Source of the DNA: Pseudopelobacter sp964542535
GTDB taxonomy: Bacteria; Desulfobacterota; Desulfuromonadia; Geobacterales; Pseudopelobacteraceae
Direction: 5' to 3'
DNA: 64,000 bases
NCBI GenBank assembly: GCA_964542535.1
Contig: CAZIUE010000019.1
Span: 1-64,000, forward strand
Numbering within the stretch: the first letter of the stretch is position 1; each line of letters starts with the position of its first letter. The position numbers were made by a program, and so were the translations under genes. Positions 45,609 to 55,190 of the stretch are shown piece by piece. The notes under the pieces were generated by a model that worked only from the letters and a program-made list of their open reading frames with translations, made no database searches and had not been told where the DNA came from.

Positions 45609-47036
45609 ATGGAGAAGAAGAACCGGCTCAGGGTCCTGATCGCCGAAGACAACGAGGACGATGCCGCGCTCGTGGCGTTGAGCCTGCGGCGTTCCGGGTA
45701 TGAGCTGACCTTCGAGCGTGTCGATACCCCCGAAGGGATGAACGAGGCGCTCGGCCGCCGGACCTGGGATATCGTCCTGGTTGATTACCGCATTCCCGGT
45801 TTCGGCGGACTGGATGCCCTCAGGATCGTGCAGCGGAGGAACCTGGACATACCGGTCATCCTGGTGTCGGGGGTCATTCTCGAGGAGGTGGCCATCGAGG
45901 CCATGCGCCAGGGGGCCTGCGACTGCATCAAAAAGGACCACCTCGAACGTCTGGCGCCGGCCGTGGAGCGGGAGCTGGCCGCGGCGGAGGAGCGGCGGGA
46001 GCGGCGCCAGGCCGAGCTGGCTCTGCGGGAGAGCGAGGAACAGTTCCGGGTCCTGGCCGAGACCTCGCCGGCGGCGATCATCCTCTTCCAGGGGGAGGAG
46101 ATCGTGTACGTCAACCCCGCGGCCGAGCGGCTGACCGGCTATACGGAGGAAGAACTTCTGGCCATGAACCGCGGCGCATGGATCCCCGACGATTTCAGGG
46201 GGCTGGCGCGGGAACGGGAACCGGAACAGCGCCAGCAGGAACTCCCTTCGCCGCTGGAGAGTGAGCTAAGGTACCTGACCAGGAGCGGCGAAGAACGTTG
46301 GGCTCTGTTCTCCTCCGGCCGCATCGACTACAAGGGCCGGCCGGCCGGCATCGCCACCATTTTCGATATCACCGGGCGCAAGCGGGCCGAGGAGCAGCTG
46401 CGGGATTCGCTGCGCGAGAAAGAGATACTCCTCCACGAGATCCATCACCGGGTCAAGAACAACCTGCAGATCGTCTCCACGCTGCTGGATCTGCAGTCCG
46501 ACTACATCGAGGACGAGCAGGCGCTGCGGTATTTCCGGGAAAGCCAGGACCGGATCAACTCCATGGCTTTGGTGCACGAGGCCCTGTACCGCTCCCGGGA
46601 CCTGGCCAGGATCGACTTCGCCGTCTACCTGGAAGGGCTGACCGACCATCTGTGTAAATCCTACGTGGCCGATGCGGCGCGGGTTACCCTGGAATGCGCC
46701 ATCGACGCACTGTCCCTGGACATCGATGAGGCGGTTCCCTGCGGACTGATCGTTAACGAGCTGGTATCCAACTGCCTCAAACACGCCTTTCCCCAGGGAA
46801 GGGAGGGGCGGATTCTGGTTCAGTGCCGCCGCGACGGAGACGGTCTGATCCGGCTGTCCGTTTCGGACAACGGCGTAGGGTTGCCTGCCGGGCTTGACCT
46901 GGCCGCCGCCAGGACCCTGGGGTTACAGCTGGTGACCATGCTGGTCAGGCAACTGCGGGGAACACTGCTGATGGAGCGCCGGCCTGCCGGTGGAACGAAA
47001 ATTACCCTCAGCTTCCGGGGTGGTGCGCACGGATGA
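45609..47036 (+). CDS. receiver-PAS-HisKA_2 sensor kinase
   Basis: A 475-aa soluble protein that starts with a receiver (LIAEDNEDDAALV, IVLVDYRIPGFGG, CIKKDHLERL). A PAS domain (about 145-265) follows, then a HisKA_2-type kinase with the phospho-His in LHEIHHRVKNNLQIVSTLLD and an ATPase domain with SDNGVGLPAG. A receiver at the N-terminus means the kinase is itself a target of phosphotransfer. ATG 45609 has an AGGAGG site. The kinase half is closely similar to that of the next gene, suggesting duplication. Confidence 0.9.
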   Translation: MEKKNRLRVLIAEDNEDDAALVALSLRRSGYELTFERVDTPEGMNEALGRRTWDIVLVDYRIPGFGGLDALRIVQRRNLDIPVILVSGVILEEVAIEAMRQGACDCIKKDHLERLAPAVERELAAAEERRERRQAELALRESEEQFRVLAETSPAAIILFQGEEIVYVNPAAERLTGYTEEELLAMNRGAWIPDDFRGLAREREPEQRQQELPSPLESELRYLTRSGEERWALFSSGRIDYKGRPAGIATIFDITGRKRAEEQLRDSLREKEILLHEIHHRVKNNLQIVSTLLDLQSDYIEDEQALRYFRESQDRINSMALVHEALYRSRDLARIDFAVYLEGLTDHLCKSYVADAARVTLECAIDALSLDIDEAVPCGLIVNELVSNCLKHAFPQGREGRILVQCRRDGDGLIRLSVSDNGVGLPAGLDLAAARTLGLQLVTMLVRQLRGTLLMERRPAGGTKITLSFRGGAHG

Positions 47037-47100
47037 ACCGATGCGCTACCCGGGGGATAACGTCCGCGCACGGGGGATCGGGGATCGGGATGGGGAGATC

Positions 47101-49827
47101 ATGAGGGAGGAAAACGGCCTGGAGCGGATCGACCCCCTGGCTGCCGCGCGCCGGGCCCGGCAGGGAGAGGGCGGCGCTTGTCCGGACCGGGACGGCAACG
47201 ACGTTGTGGAGAAGCTGACGCGCGAGCTGGGGCTGCTCATGGAACGCCTGGAATCGGAGCGTGACTGCCGAATCCGGGCGGAAGCCGAGCTGAAGGAGTG
47301 CCGGGAGGCCCATCGCCGCCTGAAGGCCAACATCCCCGGCATGGTCTACCGCTTCGCGCTGCATCCCGACGGCAGTTTTTCCTTTCCCGAGGTGGACGGC
47401 GCGTCGCGGGACCTGTTCGGCATCGAACCGGACAGGCTGATGGCCGATGCCGGCCTGCTGATGGGGCTGATCCATCCCGACGATCGTGGAAAATTTTTCG
47501 CTTCGGTCAAGGCGTCGGCCCGGACGCTCACGCCCTGGCGGGAGGAACTCCGGCACCTGGTGAACGGAGAGCTGCGCTGGTATGACTGCATGTCGCGACC
47601 GGAGCGTCACCTGAACGGCGATATTGTCTGGGACGGCATCATCCTGGACATTACCCCCCGCAGGCGCGCGGAACAGGCGCTCAACCGCTCCGAACGGAAC
47701 TACCGCGTCATCTTCGAGAACGCGCCCCTGGGCATCTTTCGCTCCACTCCCGACGGTAGGCTCCTGAACGTCAATGGTGCCCTGGCGCGCCTCCTGAAGT
47801 ACGGCTCTCCCGGGGAGATGATCGAGCTGGTGAACTGCTCCGGCATGGCCGACACGGTGTACGAGGAGCCATCCCGCTGTCGGGACCAGGTGGAGAGCGT
47901 GGTGCGGCACGGCGGATGGCGGATCTTCGAGGAGCGCTTCCGGTGCAGGGACGGCAGCATCATCACCAGCACCTTCCACCTGCGCGCCGTTCCCCGCCGG
48001 GATGGGGAAGCTCCCGAGCTGGAGGGGTTTGTCGAGGATGTGACCGAACGCAAACGGGCGGAAGAACGGTTGAACGCGCAGGTTCATTTTCTCCAGCAGC
48101 TGCTGGACAGTATCCCCCTGCCGGTGTTCTACAAGGGGACGGATGGCAGGTATCTGGGGTGCAACTCGGCCTTCGAGACGTACTGTGGCTATTCCCGGGA
48201 GCGCATCGTGGGCGCCACCGTCCATGAGCTGGTGCCGCGGGAATGTGCGCGGGTCTACCAGCAGGCTGATACCGCCCTGTTCGAGGCCCCCGGGGTTCAG
48301 GAGTATGAGACCGAGTTCCTGGACCGGCAGGGGACCCAACGGTACGTGATCTTCAACAAGGCCACCTTCGTTAATCCGGACAACCGGGTGGCCGGCCTGG
48401 TGGGGGCCATCACGGACATCACCGAACGCAAGCGGGCTGAACAGGAGCTCCTGCTGAGCAATGACGTTTTGCGCGCCATCATCCAGGCGGCTCCCACGGC
48501 GATCATCGGTCTGGACCGGGAGGGGCGGGTGCGTCACGTCTGGAATCCGGGGGCGGAGCGGATGCTGGGCTGGAGTTCGGAAGAGGTCATGGGCAGACCG
48601 TTTCCCGGCGCTGAACCGGAGGGGATGGAAAGCCTCAGCGCTTTGGCCGGCGGAGACGGGCACGGGGCCGGGAGCGAGCTCCGGCTCCGGCGCCGGGACG
48701 GCTCCTGCCTGGACTGCTGCGTCTATGCCTCACCGTTGCACGGCGCCGAGGGACAGGTGGCGGGCAGTATCGCCGTCCTGGTTGATGTCACCGAGCGCAG
48801 GCAGGTGGAGGAGTCGCTGCGTCTGGCCAATCTGATCGTGGAGAACAGTCCGGCGGTGCTGTTCCGCTGGCGGGTAGCCGAGGGGTGGCCGGTGGAGCTG
48901 GTATCCCGCAATGTCATCCGTTTCGGTTATACGCCGGACGAACTTACCTCCGGTGTTGTCCCGTTCTCGTCACTGGTGTATCCCGACGACCTGGAGCGGG
49001 TCGCGGCCGAGGTGGCCGAGTTCTCCCGTCGAGGCGTGGATCGCTTTCAGCAGGAGTACCGCATCGTCACCAAGGAGGGGGATGTGCGCTGGATCGACGA
49101 CCGTACGGCGATGGAACGGGACGACCAGGGAGGAGTCAGCCACTTTCAGGGGGTGGTGATGGACATCACCGAGCGCAAGCAGGCCGAGGAGATGATCCGC
49201 TCCGCCCTGGCGGAAAAGGTGGTTCTGCTGAAGGAAATTCATCACCGGGTCAAGAACAACCTGCAGATCATCTCCACCCTCCTGGATCTGCAAGCCGAAT
49301 CTCTGCGGGATGAGGGGGCGTTGCGGGCCTTCCGGGAGAGCCAGGACCGCATCAGGGCCATGGCCCTGGTTCACGAAAAGCTCTACCGGACCGAAAACCT
49401 CTCCTCCATCGATTTTGCGGGCTACATCGAGAGCCTGACCACCCATCTCTATAACAGCTACGCCATCGACCCGGAACGGGTCTCCCTCTCCATCGATGCG
49501 GGCGACGTCCGTCTGGGGATCGACCAGGCCATTCCCTGCGGCCTGATTATCAACGAGCTGGTTTCAAACGCCCTCAAGTATGCCTTTCCCGGCGATTCGG
49601 TGGGCGGCATCATCGTCAGGTTCCAAGGGGGGGGCGGTGGACCGGTTTTGTTGACGGTTGCCGACAGCGGCGTGGGGTTGCCGGACGGACTGGATTTCCG
49701 TTCCGGCGAGACCCTGGGACTGCAGCTGGTCAGGATGCTGGTCAAACAGCTCAGGGGCGAGGTTGCCCTGGACAACTCCCGAGGCGCCTGCTTCGAGATT
49801 CGTTTTCCGGAGAGATGCATGGGGTGA
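47101..49827 (+). CDS. multi-PAS HisKA_2 sensor kinase
   Basis: A 908-aa soluble kinase. After a coiled-coil start come about five PAS/PAC modules, each ending in an ITxRxRAE-type linker (ITPRRRAEQAL, VTERKRAEERL, ITERKRAEQEL, VTERRQVEESL, ITERKQAEEMI). The HisKA_2 motif LKEIHHRVKNNLQIISTLLD and an ATPase domain with ADSGVGLPDG follow. I chose ATG 47101, preceded by GGGGAG; in-frame ATG 47041 is possible. The 60 bases between carry two GGGGATC-type heptads. It follows the previous kinase almost directly. Confidence 0.88.
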   Translation: MREENGLERIDPLAAARRARQGEGGACPDRDGNDVVEKLTRELGLLMERLESERDCRIRAEAELKECREAHRRLKANIPGMVYRFALHPDGSFSFPEVDGASRDLFGIEPDRLMADAGLLMGLIHPDDRGKFFASVKASARTLTPWREELRHLVNGELRWYDCMSRPERHLNGDIVWDGIILDITPRRRAEQALNRSERNYRVIFENAPLGIFRSTPDGRLLNVNGALARLLKYGSPGEMIELVNCSGMADTVYEEPSRCRDQVESVVRHGGWRIFEERFRCRDGSIITSTFHLRAVPRRDGEAPELEGFVEDVTERKRAEERLNAQVHFLQQLLDSIPLPVFYKGTDGRYLGCNSAFETYCGYSRERIVGATVHELVPRECARVYQQADTALFEAPGVQEYETEFLDRQGTQRYVIFNKATFVNPDNRVAGLVGAITDITERKRAEQELLLSNDVLRAIIQAAPTAIIGLDREGRVRHVWNPGAERMLGWSSEEVMGRPFPGAEPEGMESLSALAGGDGHGAGSELRLRRRDGSCLDCCVYASPLHGAEGQVAGSIAVLVDVTERRQVEESLRLANLIVENSPAVLFRWRVAEGWPVELVSRNVIRFGYTPDELTSGVVPFSSLVYPDDLERVAAEVAEFSRRGVDRFQQEYRIVTKEGDVRWIDDRTAMERDDQGGVSHFQGVVMDITERKQAEEMIRSALAEKVVLLKEIHHRVKNNLQIISTLLDLQAESLRDEGALRAFRESQDRIRAMALVHEKLYRTENLSSIDFAGYIESLTTHLYNSYAIDPERVSLSIDAGDVRLGIDQAIPCGLIINELVSNALKYAFPGDSVGGIIVRFQGGGGGPVLLTVADSGVGLPDGLDFRSGETLGLQLVRMLVKQLRGEVALDNSRGACFEIRFPERCMG

Positions 49828-49946
49828 CGGTTGTTTCGGGAGCGATGCCCCGATGCCGGTTGCGTGCCCGTACCGGGTAGTTGGTTTGCCGTTCATGTCT
49901 GTTCTGGAATGGAAAGGCGCCCCGAGGGGGGTGGAGGGGGGAGAGG

Positions 49947-52900
49947 ATGGAGGAAATGGCGCCGGTGCCGCGCGGAAACAGGATACTGATCGTCGAGGAT
50001 GAGCTGATCATCGCCCGGGGCATCCAGAAACGCCTCCAGGGGATGGGATACGAGGTCATTGACACCGTACCCTCGGGCGAGGAGGCGATCGAGGTCGCCG
50101 GCAGGAGTGCGCCGGACCTGATTCTCATGGATATCAACCTCCAGGGGGGGATGGACGGAATCCAGGCGGCGGAGTGCATCCGTTCCCGGCTGGATCTGCC
50201 GGTAATCTATCTGACCGCCTACACCGACGCCGAATCCCTGGGACGGGCCAAGGTGACGGAACCCTTTGGTTATATCGTCAAGCCGTTTCAGGACCATACC
50301 CTGCAATCGGCCATCGAGATGGCTCTCTACAAGCACCGCATGGAACGTCGGCTGAAGCGGAGCGAACAGTGGCTGGCCACCACCCTGCGCAGCATCGGCG
50401 ATGGAGTGGTGGCCACGGACGTATCCGGCCGGGTCAATTATCTCAACCCGGTGGCCGAGGCCCTGGTCGGTATCGGCCAGGAAGAGGCGCGGGGGAAGCT
50501 GCTGGGCGAACTGTTCCGCTATCGCAGCGAAACCGGCGTCCTGAGCGGCGAGGAGATCATGCGCCGGGTGATGGGAGCGGGGGAGACGCTGGTCCTGCCG
50601 CCGGACAGTGTTCTGGTGACGGCAACGGGAGCCGAGATCCCCGTCGAAGCCCGGTTGACCCCCATCTCGGGCGGCGGGGAGGATATCCAGGGCATGGTGC
50701 TGGTCATGCTCGATGTTACCGAGCAGCGGCGCGTCCAAGAGGCCCTCAGGCGCTCGGAGAGAATCCTGACGCTGAAGAACCAGATCGCCACAATCTTTCT
50801 GACCATTCCCGATGACCGGATGTTCTTCGAGGTGCTGTCGGTTATCCGCCATGCCGTTGACTGCACCCATGCTCTGTTCGGCTACATTGACGACGATGGC
50901 GCCCTGGTGGTACCAACCCTGATGGGGGAGGTGTGGCAGGAATGCCTGATGCCGGACAAGACGATCCGCTTTTCCTCCGACTGCTGGACGGGTCTCTGGG
51001 GACGCGCCCTGGAGGAGCGGGTCTCGTGTTGCGGCGACGGCCCCTTCAAGACTCCCCTGGGCCATATCGCCATGGAAAACTTCCTGGCCATCCCGGTGGT
51101 GTACCGCGGGGCCAGCATCGGCCTGATCGCCCTGGCCAACAGGCCGGGAGGGTTCGACGACGAGGAGCGGAGGCTGCTTGAGATCATCGCCGACCTCATC
51201 TCCCCCATTCTGCAGGCGCGTCTGGAGCGCGGGCGCCTGGAGCGCAGCCGGGTCCAGGCCGAGGATGCCTTGCGCCGGTCGGAGGGACTGTTACGCCATG
51301 TCTTCGAGACCATCCCTGATCTCTTGTCCGTTATCGACCGGGAGTACCGTCTCGTGCTCTCCAACTGGCACGGCGGGTATGAGTACGTTCCGACGGAACT
51401 GCGCGACACGCAGCCTCACTGCTATCAGGCGTACTACGACCGGGACGAGGTCTGCGATATGTGTCACGTGCGGGACGTGTTCAGGAGCGGTCGGCCCGTT
51501 TTCCGGGAAAAATACAACCCCCGTATCGGTTTCATGGATGTGCGGGCCTATCCCGTCCTGGACGAGAAAGGGGACGTGATCCTGGTGGCCGAACATGTGC
51601 GCGACATAACCGAGCGCAAACTGGCCGCCGATTCCCTGGCCATGGAGAAGGAACGGCTGGCGGTGACGCTGCGTTCCATCGGCGACGGCGTGATCACCAC
51701 CGACACCCGGGGAATGGTGCAGCTGCTCAACCGGGCGGCCGAGGAGATGACCGGCTGGACCCAGGAGGAAGCGGTCGGCAGGCCGTTCCGGGAGGTGTTC
51801 CCGATTATACACGAGAAGAGCCGGGAGACCTGTTCCAGCCCGGTGGAGCGGGTGCTTGCCAGCGGCGGGGTGGTGGAGCTGGCCAACCATACCCTGCTGA
51901 TCGCCAGGGACGGCCGGGAGCGGAGCATCGCCGACAGCGGTGCGCCGATCCGCGACAGCGAGAGCCGGGTTGTGGGAGTGGTGCTGGTATTCCGCGACAT
52001 CACCGAGAAGAAGAAGATGGAGGAGGAACTCTTCAACGCCCGCAGGCTGGAGTCCATCGGCCTTCTGGCCGGAGGCATCGCCCACGACTTCAACAACCTG
52101 CTGACCGCCATACTGGGCAACATCTCCCTTACCAGAACGCAGCTGGGGCAGGATGAACGCTTCAGGCGCAACCTGGATGAGGCGGAAAAAGCATCCCTGC
52201 GGGCCAAGGATCTGACCCAGCAGCTCCTGACTTTTTCCCGCGGCGGCGCTCCGGTGCGCAAGACCGTTTCGTTGCCGGCCATCATCAGGGACTCGGCCAT
52301 GTTCACCCTGTCCGGCTCCCGGGCCGGCTGCCGCTTCCTGATCCCCGACGATCTGTATCCGGTGGATGTGGATGAGGGGCAGTTCAGCCAGGTGATCAAC
52401 AACCTGGTGCTCAACGCCGATCAGGCAATGCCCGAAGGGGGCGAAATCCGGATCTGTTGCGCCAATGTCTCTCTGGGCAGGGACTCCCATCTGCCGCTGC
52501 CGCCCGGTCTCTATGTGCGCATCAGCGTCAGCGACCAGGGAGAGGGAATCCCCGGAGAACTGCTGCCACGCGTCTTTGACCCCTACTTCACCACCAAGAA
52601 ACAGGGTAAGGGGCTCGGCCTGGCCACGGTCTACTCCATCATCAGGAATCACGACGGCCACATCGGTGTCCAGTCGTCCCCGGCCGAGGGGACCGTTTTC
52701 ACCATTCACCTCCCCGCCACCGTCAGCAGCGCCGTGGAGGCGCCTCCGGAGGAGGTGCTCGCCACCCCCGGCAGGGGACGCATCCTGGTCATGGATGACG
52801 AGGAAAGCATCCGCGACGTGGCCGGCGAGATGCTCTCCTATCTGGGGTATGAGGTGGACTTTGCCGGCGACGGTGTCGAGACGCTGGAGCTGTACCGTCG

Positions 52901-53168
52901 GGCGCAAGAGCAGGGCCGCCCCTTTTCAGCCCTGCTGATGGACCTGACCATTCCGGGCGGCATGGGGGGGAGGGACGCCATCGCCCTGCTGCGGGAGCTG
53001 GACCCGACGGTGACGGCGGTGGTCTCCAGCGGCTACTCCAACGACCCGATCATGGCCGATTACCGGGCGTACGGATTCAGCGGAGTGATTACCAAGCCCT
53101 ATCGGGTAAACGAACTGAAACGGGTGCTGGACGAGGTCATCGCGTGCCGGGAGAACGGGGGGGAATGA
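49947..53168 (+). CDS. hybrid sensor kinase: receiver-PAS-GAF-PAS-PAS-HisKA-HATPase-receiver
   Basis: A 1073-aa soluble protein. Receiver 1 (about 10-125; IVEDELIIARGI, LILMDINLQGGMDG, GYIVKPF) is followed by PAS (140-265), GAF (285-430), a PAS with a Cys cluster (440-565; PHCYQAYY, DEVCDMCHVRD), PAS (575-695), HisKA with phospho-His in GGIAHDFNNLLTAILG, HATPase (SDQGEGIPGEL, GKGLGLATVYSI) and receiver 2 (945-1065; VMDDEESIRDV, ALLMDLTIPGGMGG, VITKPYR). ATG 49947 follows a G-rich ribosome site; ATG 49956 is possible. Having receivers at both ends suits a phosphorelay hub for the cluster. Confidence 0.9.
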   Translation: MEEMAPVPRGNRILIVEDELIIARGIQKRLQGMGYEVIDTVPSGEEAIEVAGRSAPDLILMDINLQGGMDGIQAAECIRSRLDLPVIYLTAYTDAESLGRAKVTEPFGYIVKPFQDHTLQSAIEMALYKHRMERRLKRSEQWLATTLRSIGDGVVATDVSGRVNYLNPVAEALVGIGQEEARGKLLGELFRYRSETGVLSGEEIMRRVMGAGETLVLPPDSVLVTATGAEIPVEARLTPISGGGEDIQGMVLVMLDVTEQRRVQEALRRSERILTLKNQIATIFLTIPDDRMFFEVLSVIRHAVDCTHALFGYIDDDGALVVPTLMGEVWQECLMPDKTIRFSSDCWTGLWGRALEERVSCCGDGPFKTPLGHIAMENFLAIPVVYRGASIGLIALANRPGGFDDEERRLLEIIADLISPILQARLERGRLERSRVQAEDALRRSEGLLRHVFETIPDLLSVIDREYRLVLSNWHGGYEYVPTELRDTQPHCYQAYYDRDEVCDMCHVRDVFRSGRPVFREKYNPRIGFMDVRAYPVLDEKGDVILVAEHVRDITERKLAADSLAMEKERLAVTLRSIGDGVITTDTRGMVQLLNRAAEEMTGWTQEEAVGRPFREVFPIIHEKSRETCSSPVERVLASGGVVELANHTLLIARDGRERSIADSGAPIRDSESRVVGVVLVFRDITEKKKMEEELFNARRLESIGLLAGGIAHDFNNLLTAILGNISLTRTQLGQDERFRRNLDEAEKASLRAKDLTQQLLTFSRGGAPVRKTVSLPAIIRDSAMFTLSGSRAGCRFLIPDDLYPVDVDEGQFSQVINNLVLNADQAMPEGGEIRICCANVSLGRDSHLPLPPGLYVRISVSDQGEGIPGELLPRVFDPYFTTKKQGKGLGLATVYSIIRNHDGHIGVQSSPAEGTVFTIHLPATVSSAVEAPPEEVLATPGRGRILVMDDEESIRDVAGEMLSYLGYEVDFAGDGVETLELYRRAQEQGRPFSALLMDLTIPGGMGGRDAIALLRELDPTVTAVVSSGYSNDPIMADYRAYGFSGVITKPYRVNELKRVLDEVIACRENGGE

Positions 53169-53177
53169 GCATGGAAA

Positions 53178-53210
53178 ACGCCCCGTTCCCATTTCGGAAT
53201 CCGGGGCGTT
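53178..53210 (-). terminator. terminator between convergent kinase and cyclophilin genes
   Basis: AACGCCCCG-TTCC pairs with GGAA-TCCGGGGCGTT around CATTTC. On the minus strand the stem is followed by TTTTCC, which favours termination of the cyclophilin transcript. Confidence 0.7.
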
Positions 53211-53234
53211 GCCTGGTGAGATGACTGCCTGGCG

Positions 53235-53753
53235 TTACTCGGCTTCGATCAGCCTGGCGCTGGTGATGAAAACCGGCTCCAGCGGAACATCGCCGTGGCC
53301 GTTTTTGTTGCCGGTCTTGACGGCGCGGATCTGGTCGACCACGTCCATCCCCTCCAGCACCTGGCCGAAGACGCAGTAGCCGAAGCGGTCCGGCTGCTTG
53401 CCCTGGTGATCCAGAAAGGGATTGTCCACGGTGTTGATGAAGAACTGGCTGGTGGCGGAATCCACGATGGCGGTGCGGGCCATGGCCAGGGTGCCGCGCT
53501 TGTTGGAAAGCTTGTTGGCAGCCTCGTTTTTGATGGCGAACTTGGGCTTCTTCTGCTCCATGGCCTCGTTCAGGCCTCCTCCCTGGATCATGAAATCCTT
53601 GATCACCCGGTGGAAGATCAGGCCGTCGTAGAAGCCGTCCCTGACGTAGCCGAGGAAGTTCTTGACGGTGATGGGCGCCTTCTCCTTGAACAGTTCGACG
53701 GTAATCGGCCCCATGGATGTTTCCAGCAGGACCCGCGGATTTTGTTCTGACAT
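53235..53753 (-). CDS. cyclophilin-type peptidyl-prolyl cis-trans isomerase
   Basis: A 172-aa cytoplasmic cyclophilin without a signal peptide. The active-site segment is FHRVIKDFMIQGGG with catalytic Arg, followed by GTLAMARTAIVDSATSQFFI and FGYCVFGQVLEGMDVVDQI. It most resembles PpiB. ATG 53753 has GGAGG nine bases upstream. It stands alone between convergent and upstream signalling genes. Confidence 0.94.
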   Translation of the reverse strand: MSEQNPRVLLETSMGPITVELFKEKAPITVKNFLGYVRDGFYDGLIFHRVIKDFMIQGGGLNEAMEQKKPKFAIKNEAANKLSNKRGTLAMARTAIVDSATSQFFINTVDNPFLDHQGKQPDRFGYCVFGQVLEGMDVVDQIRAVKTGNKNGHGDVPLEPVFITSARLIEAE

Positions 53754-53873
53754 ATCGAAACCTCCGGTGCGTTGTGGTGCGGTGGTCAGGTTTGTCCGGC
53801 CGCACGTTCCGTTATGTAGCACAGAGCGGACCAAACCGGAACCCTTTTCCGCCCGTGGCCCCGCGAAAGGGCA

Positions 53874-55058
53874 TCAGGGCATGGCCGACCGAAGCGAATC
53901 GGCGGGAAGGGTGATGAAGAAGCAGGTCCCCTGGTCCGGGTCGCTGGAAAACCCTACCTCCCCCCCCAGGCACTGTTCACCGAACAGTTTCATGCTGTAG
54001 GTCCCCATTCCCCGCCCCTGTCCCTCCTTGGTGCTGAAGGAACGCTGAAAGATCCGCGGCTCGATCCCGTCCGCGATCCTGCCCGGATTGTGCACCAGGA
54101 AGCAGGGCCTTCCGTCGCGCAGCTCGAACCAGAGCCGTACCTGCTCGCCCCGGCCGGTGGCCTCCAGGGCATTCTTGACCATGTTGACCAGGACGCGCAT
54201 CAGGAGCACGGGGCTGGTGAGCAGGCAGGCTGCCGTGCCGCCGGTGTCGATGTCCAGGCGGTAGACCATGTCGGGAGGGTAGCCGCTGAAGAACGCACCG
54301 ACCCCCTCCAGGATGTGGACGCTGGTGGTCGGCTCCCGTGCCGCGACCAGCTGTCCCTGTTCCGCCTGCAAGATCAGGCGCTGGGTCTGGATCTCCTGGT
54401 TGATGCGATCCGAGAGGCTGACGATGTTGCGGGCGATCAGGGATGCGTCCTGAGGGCGGCGCATCAAGAGCTCGCTCCACCCCTGCAAGCCGGTGATGAC
54501 GTTGCTCAGGTCGTGGAGGAAGATCGACTCAAGCACGTCGCGGCGCTTCTCGGCGTTGATGTCGTGGAGCACGAAGACGGTCAGGCAGCAGTTGTCCAGG
54601 TTCAGGGGGGTGGCGCGTACGCTGAATTCGTGGGCCTCCAGGCGGTTGTTGCGGCAGACCGTCATCAGGCACTCACCGCTGCGGGGCTGGTCGTCCGTCT
54701 GGCTCGCCATGATGGCGATGGCTGCGCCGCAGCTGGTGCAGCCGCGCGCAGTGCCGCATCCGCCGGGGGCCTCCTGGCTGTGGATGCAGCGGAAGGCCTC
54801 CCCCGGCCGCTGGCCGATTACCGGCTGGGGCGTTTCGATGTCCAGCGCGCGCAGGGCTTCCGGGTTGGCGGCCAGGATCTGGCGTTCCTGGTTGAGCACC
54901 AGCACGTAGCCGTCTACCGAGTCCAGGATGACCTGGGTGATGGGGTGGCGCAGGCAAGCGTCGGCCATGGCACGGACGCGGCTTGCGGGGGCTCGTTCGG
55001 CCGGCGCGAACCAGGTTCCGGACGGCGGGGGGGGGGTGGTGTCCTGTGAGCGGGCCAT
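53874..55058 (-). CDS. PAS histidine kinase with a cysteine cluster
   Basis: A 394-aa soluble kinase. A Pro-rich start leads to a PAS domain (about 38-175). It contains the cluster CIHSQEAPGGCGTARGCTSC, four Cys in 20 residues, with another pair (CLMTVC) further on. HisKA follows with the phospho-His in ESIFLHDLSNVITGLQGWS, then an ATPase with NMVKNALEATGRG and RGMGTYSMKLF; its G1 box is HNPGRIADG instead of DNGxGM. The Cys cluster could bind a metal or sense redox state; this is inference. No regulator gene is adjacent. Confidence 0.87.
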   Translation of the reverse strand: MARSQDTTPPPPSGTWFAPAERAPASRVRAMADACLRHPITQVILDSVDGYVLVLNQERQILAANPEALRALDIETPQPVIGQRPGEAFRCIHSQEAPGGCGTARGCTSCGAAIAIMASQTDDQPRSGECLMTVCRNNRLEAHEFSVRATPLNLDNCCLTVFVLHDINAEKRRDVLESIFLHDLSNVITGLQGWSELLMRRPQDASLIARNIVSLSDRINQEIQTQRLILQAEQGQLVAAREPTTSVHILEGVGAFFSGYPPDMVYRLDIDTGGTAACLLTSPVLLMRVLVNMVKNALEATGRGEQVRLWFELRDGRPCFLVHNPGRIADGIEPRIFQRSFSTKEGQGRGMGTYSMKLFGEQCLGGEVGFSSDPDQGTCFFITLPADSLRSAMP

Positions 55059-55190
55059 ACGACCTCTTCCGTGGGATGGTGAAGATGCAGCCTTAAAAAT
55101 AGCACACCCCCCGGGACCGTCAAGGTTGGTGAATTGTCTGGAGCAGCGGCGGAGAATGGGGTACTATGCCTCGCTCCAAGGAGATACGGT

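Noticed and set aside
51450..51480. CxxCH (CDMCH) in the hybrid kinase as a c-type heme site
   Set aside because: The protein has no signal peptide or membrane segment, so it cannot meet the periplasmic heme-attachment system. The CxxC matches a recurrent Cys pattern of PAS domains.
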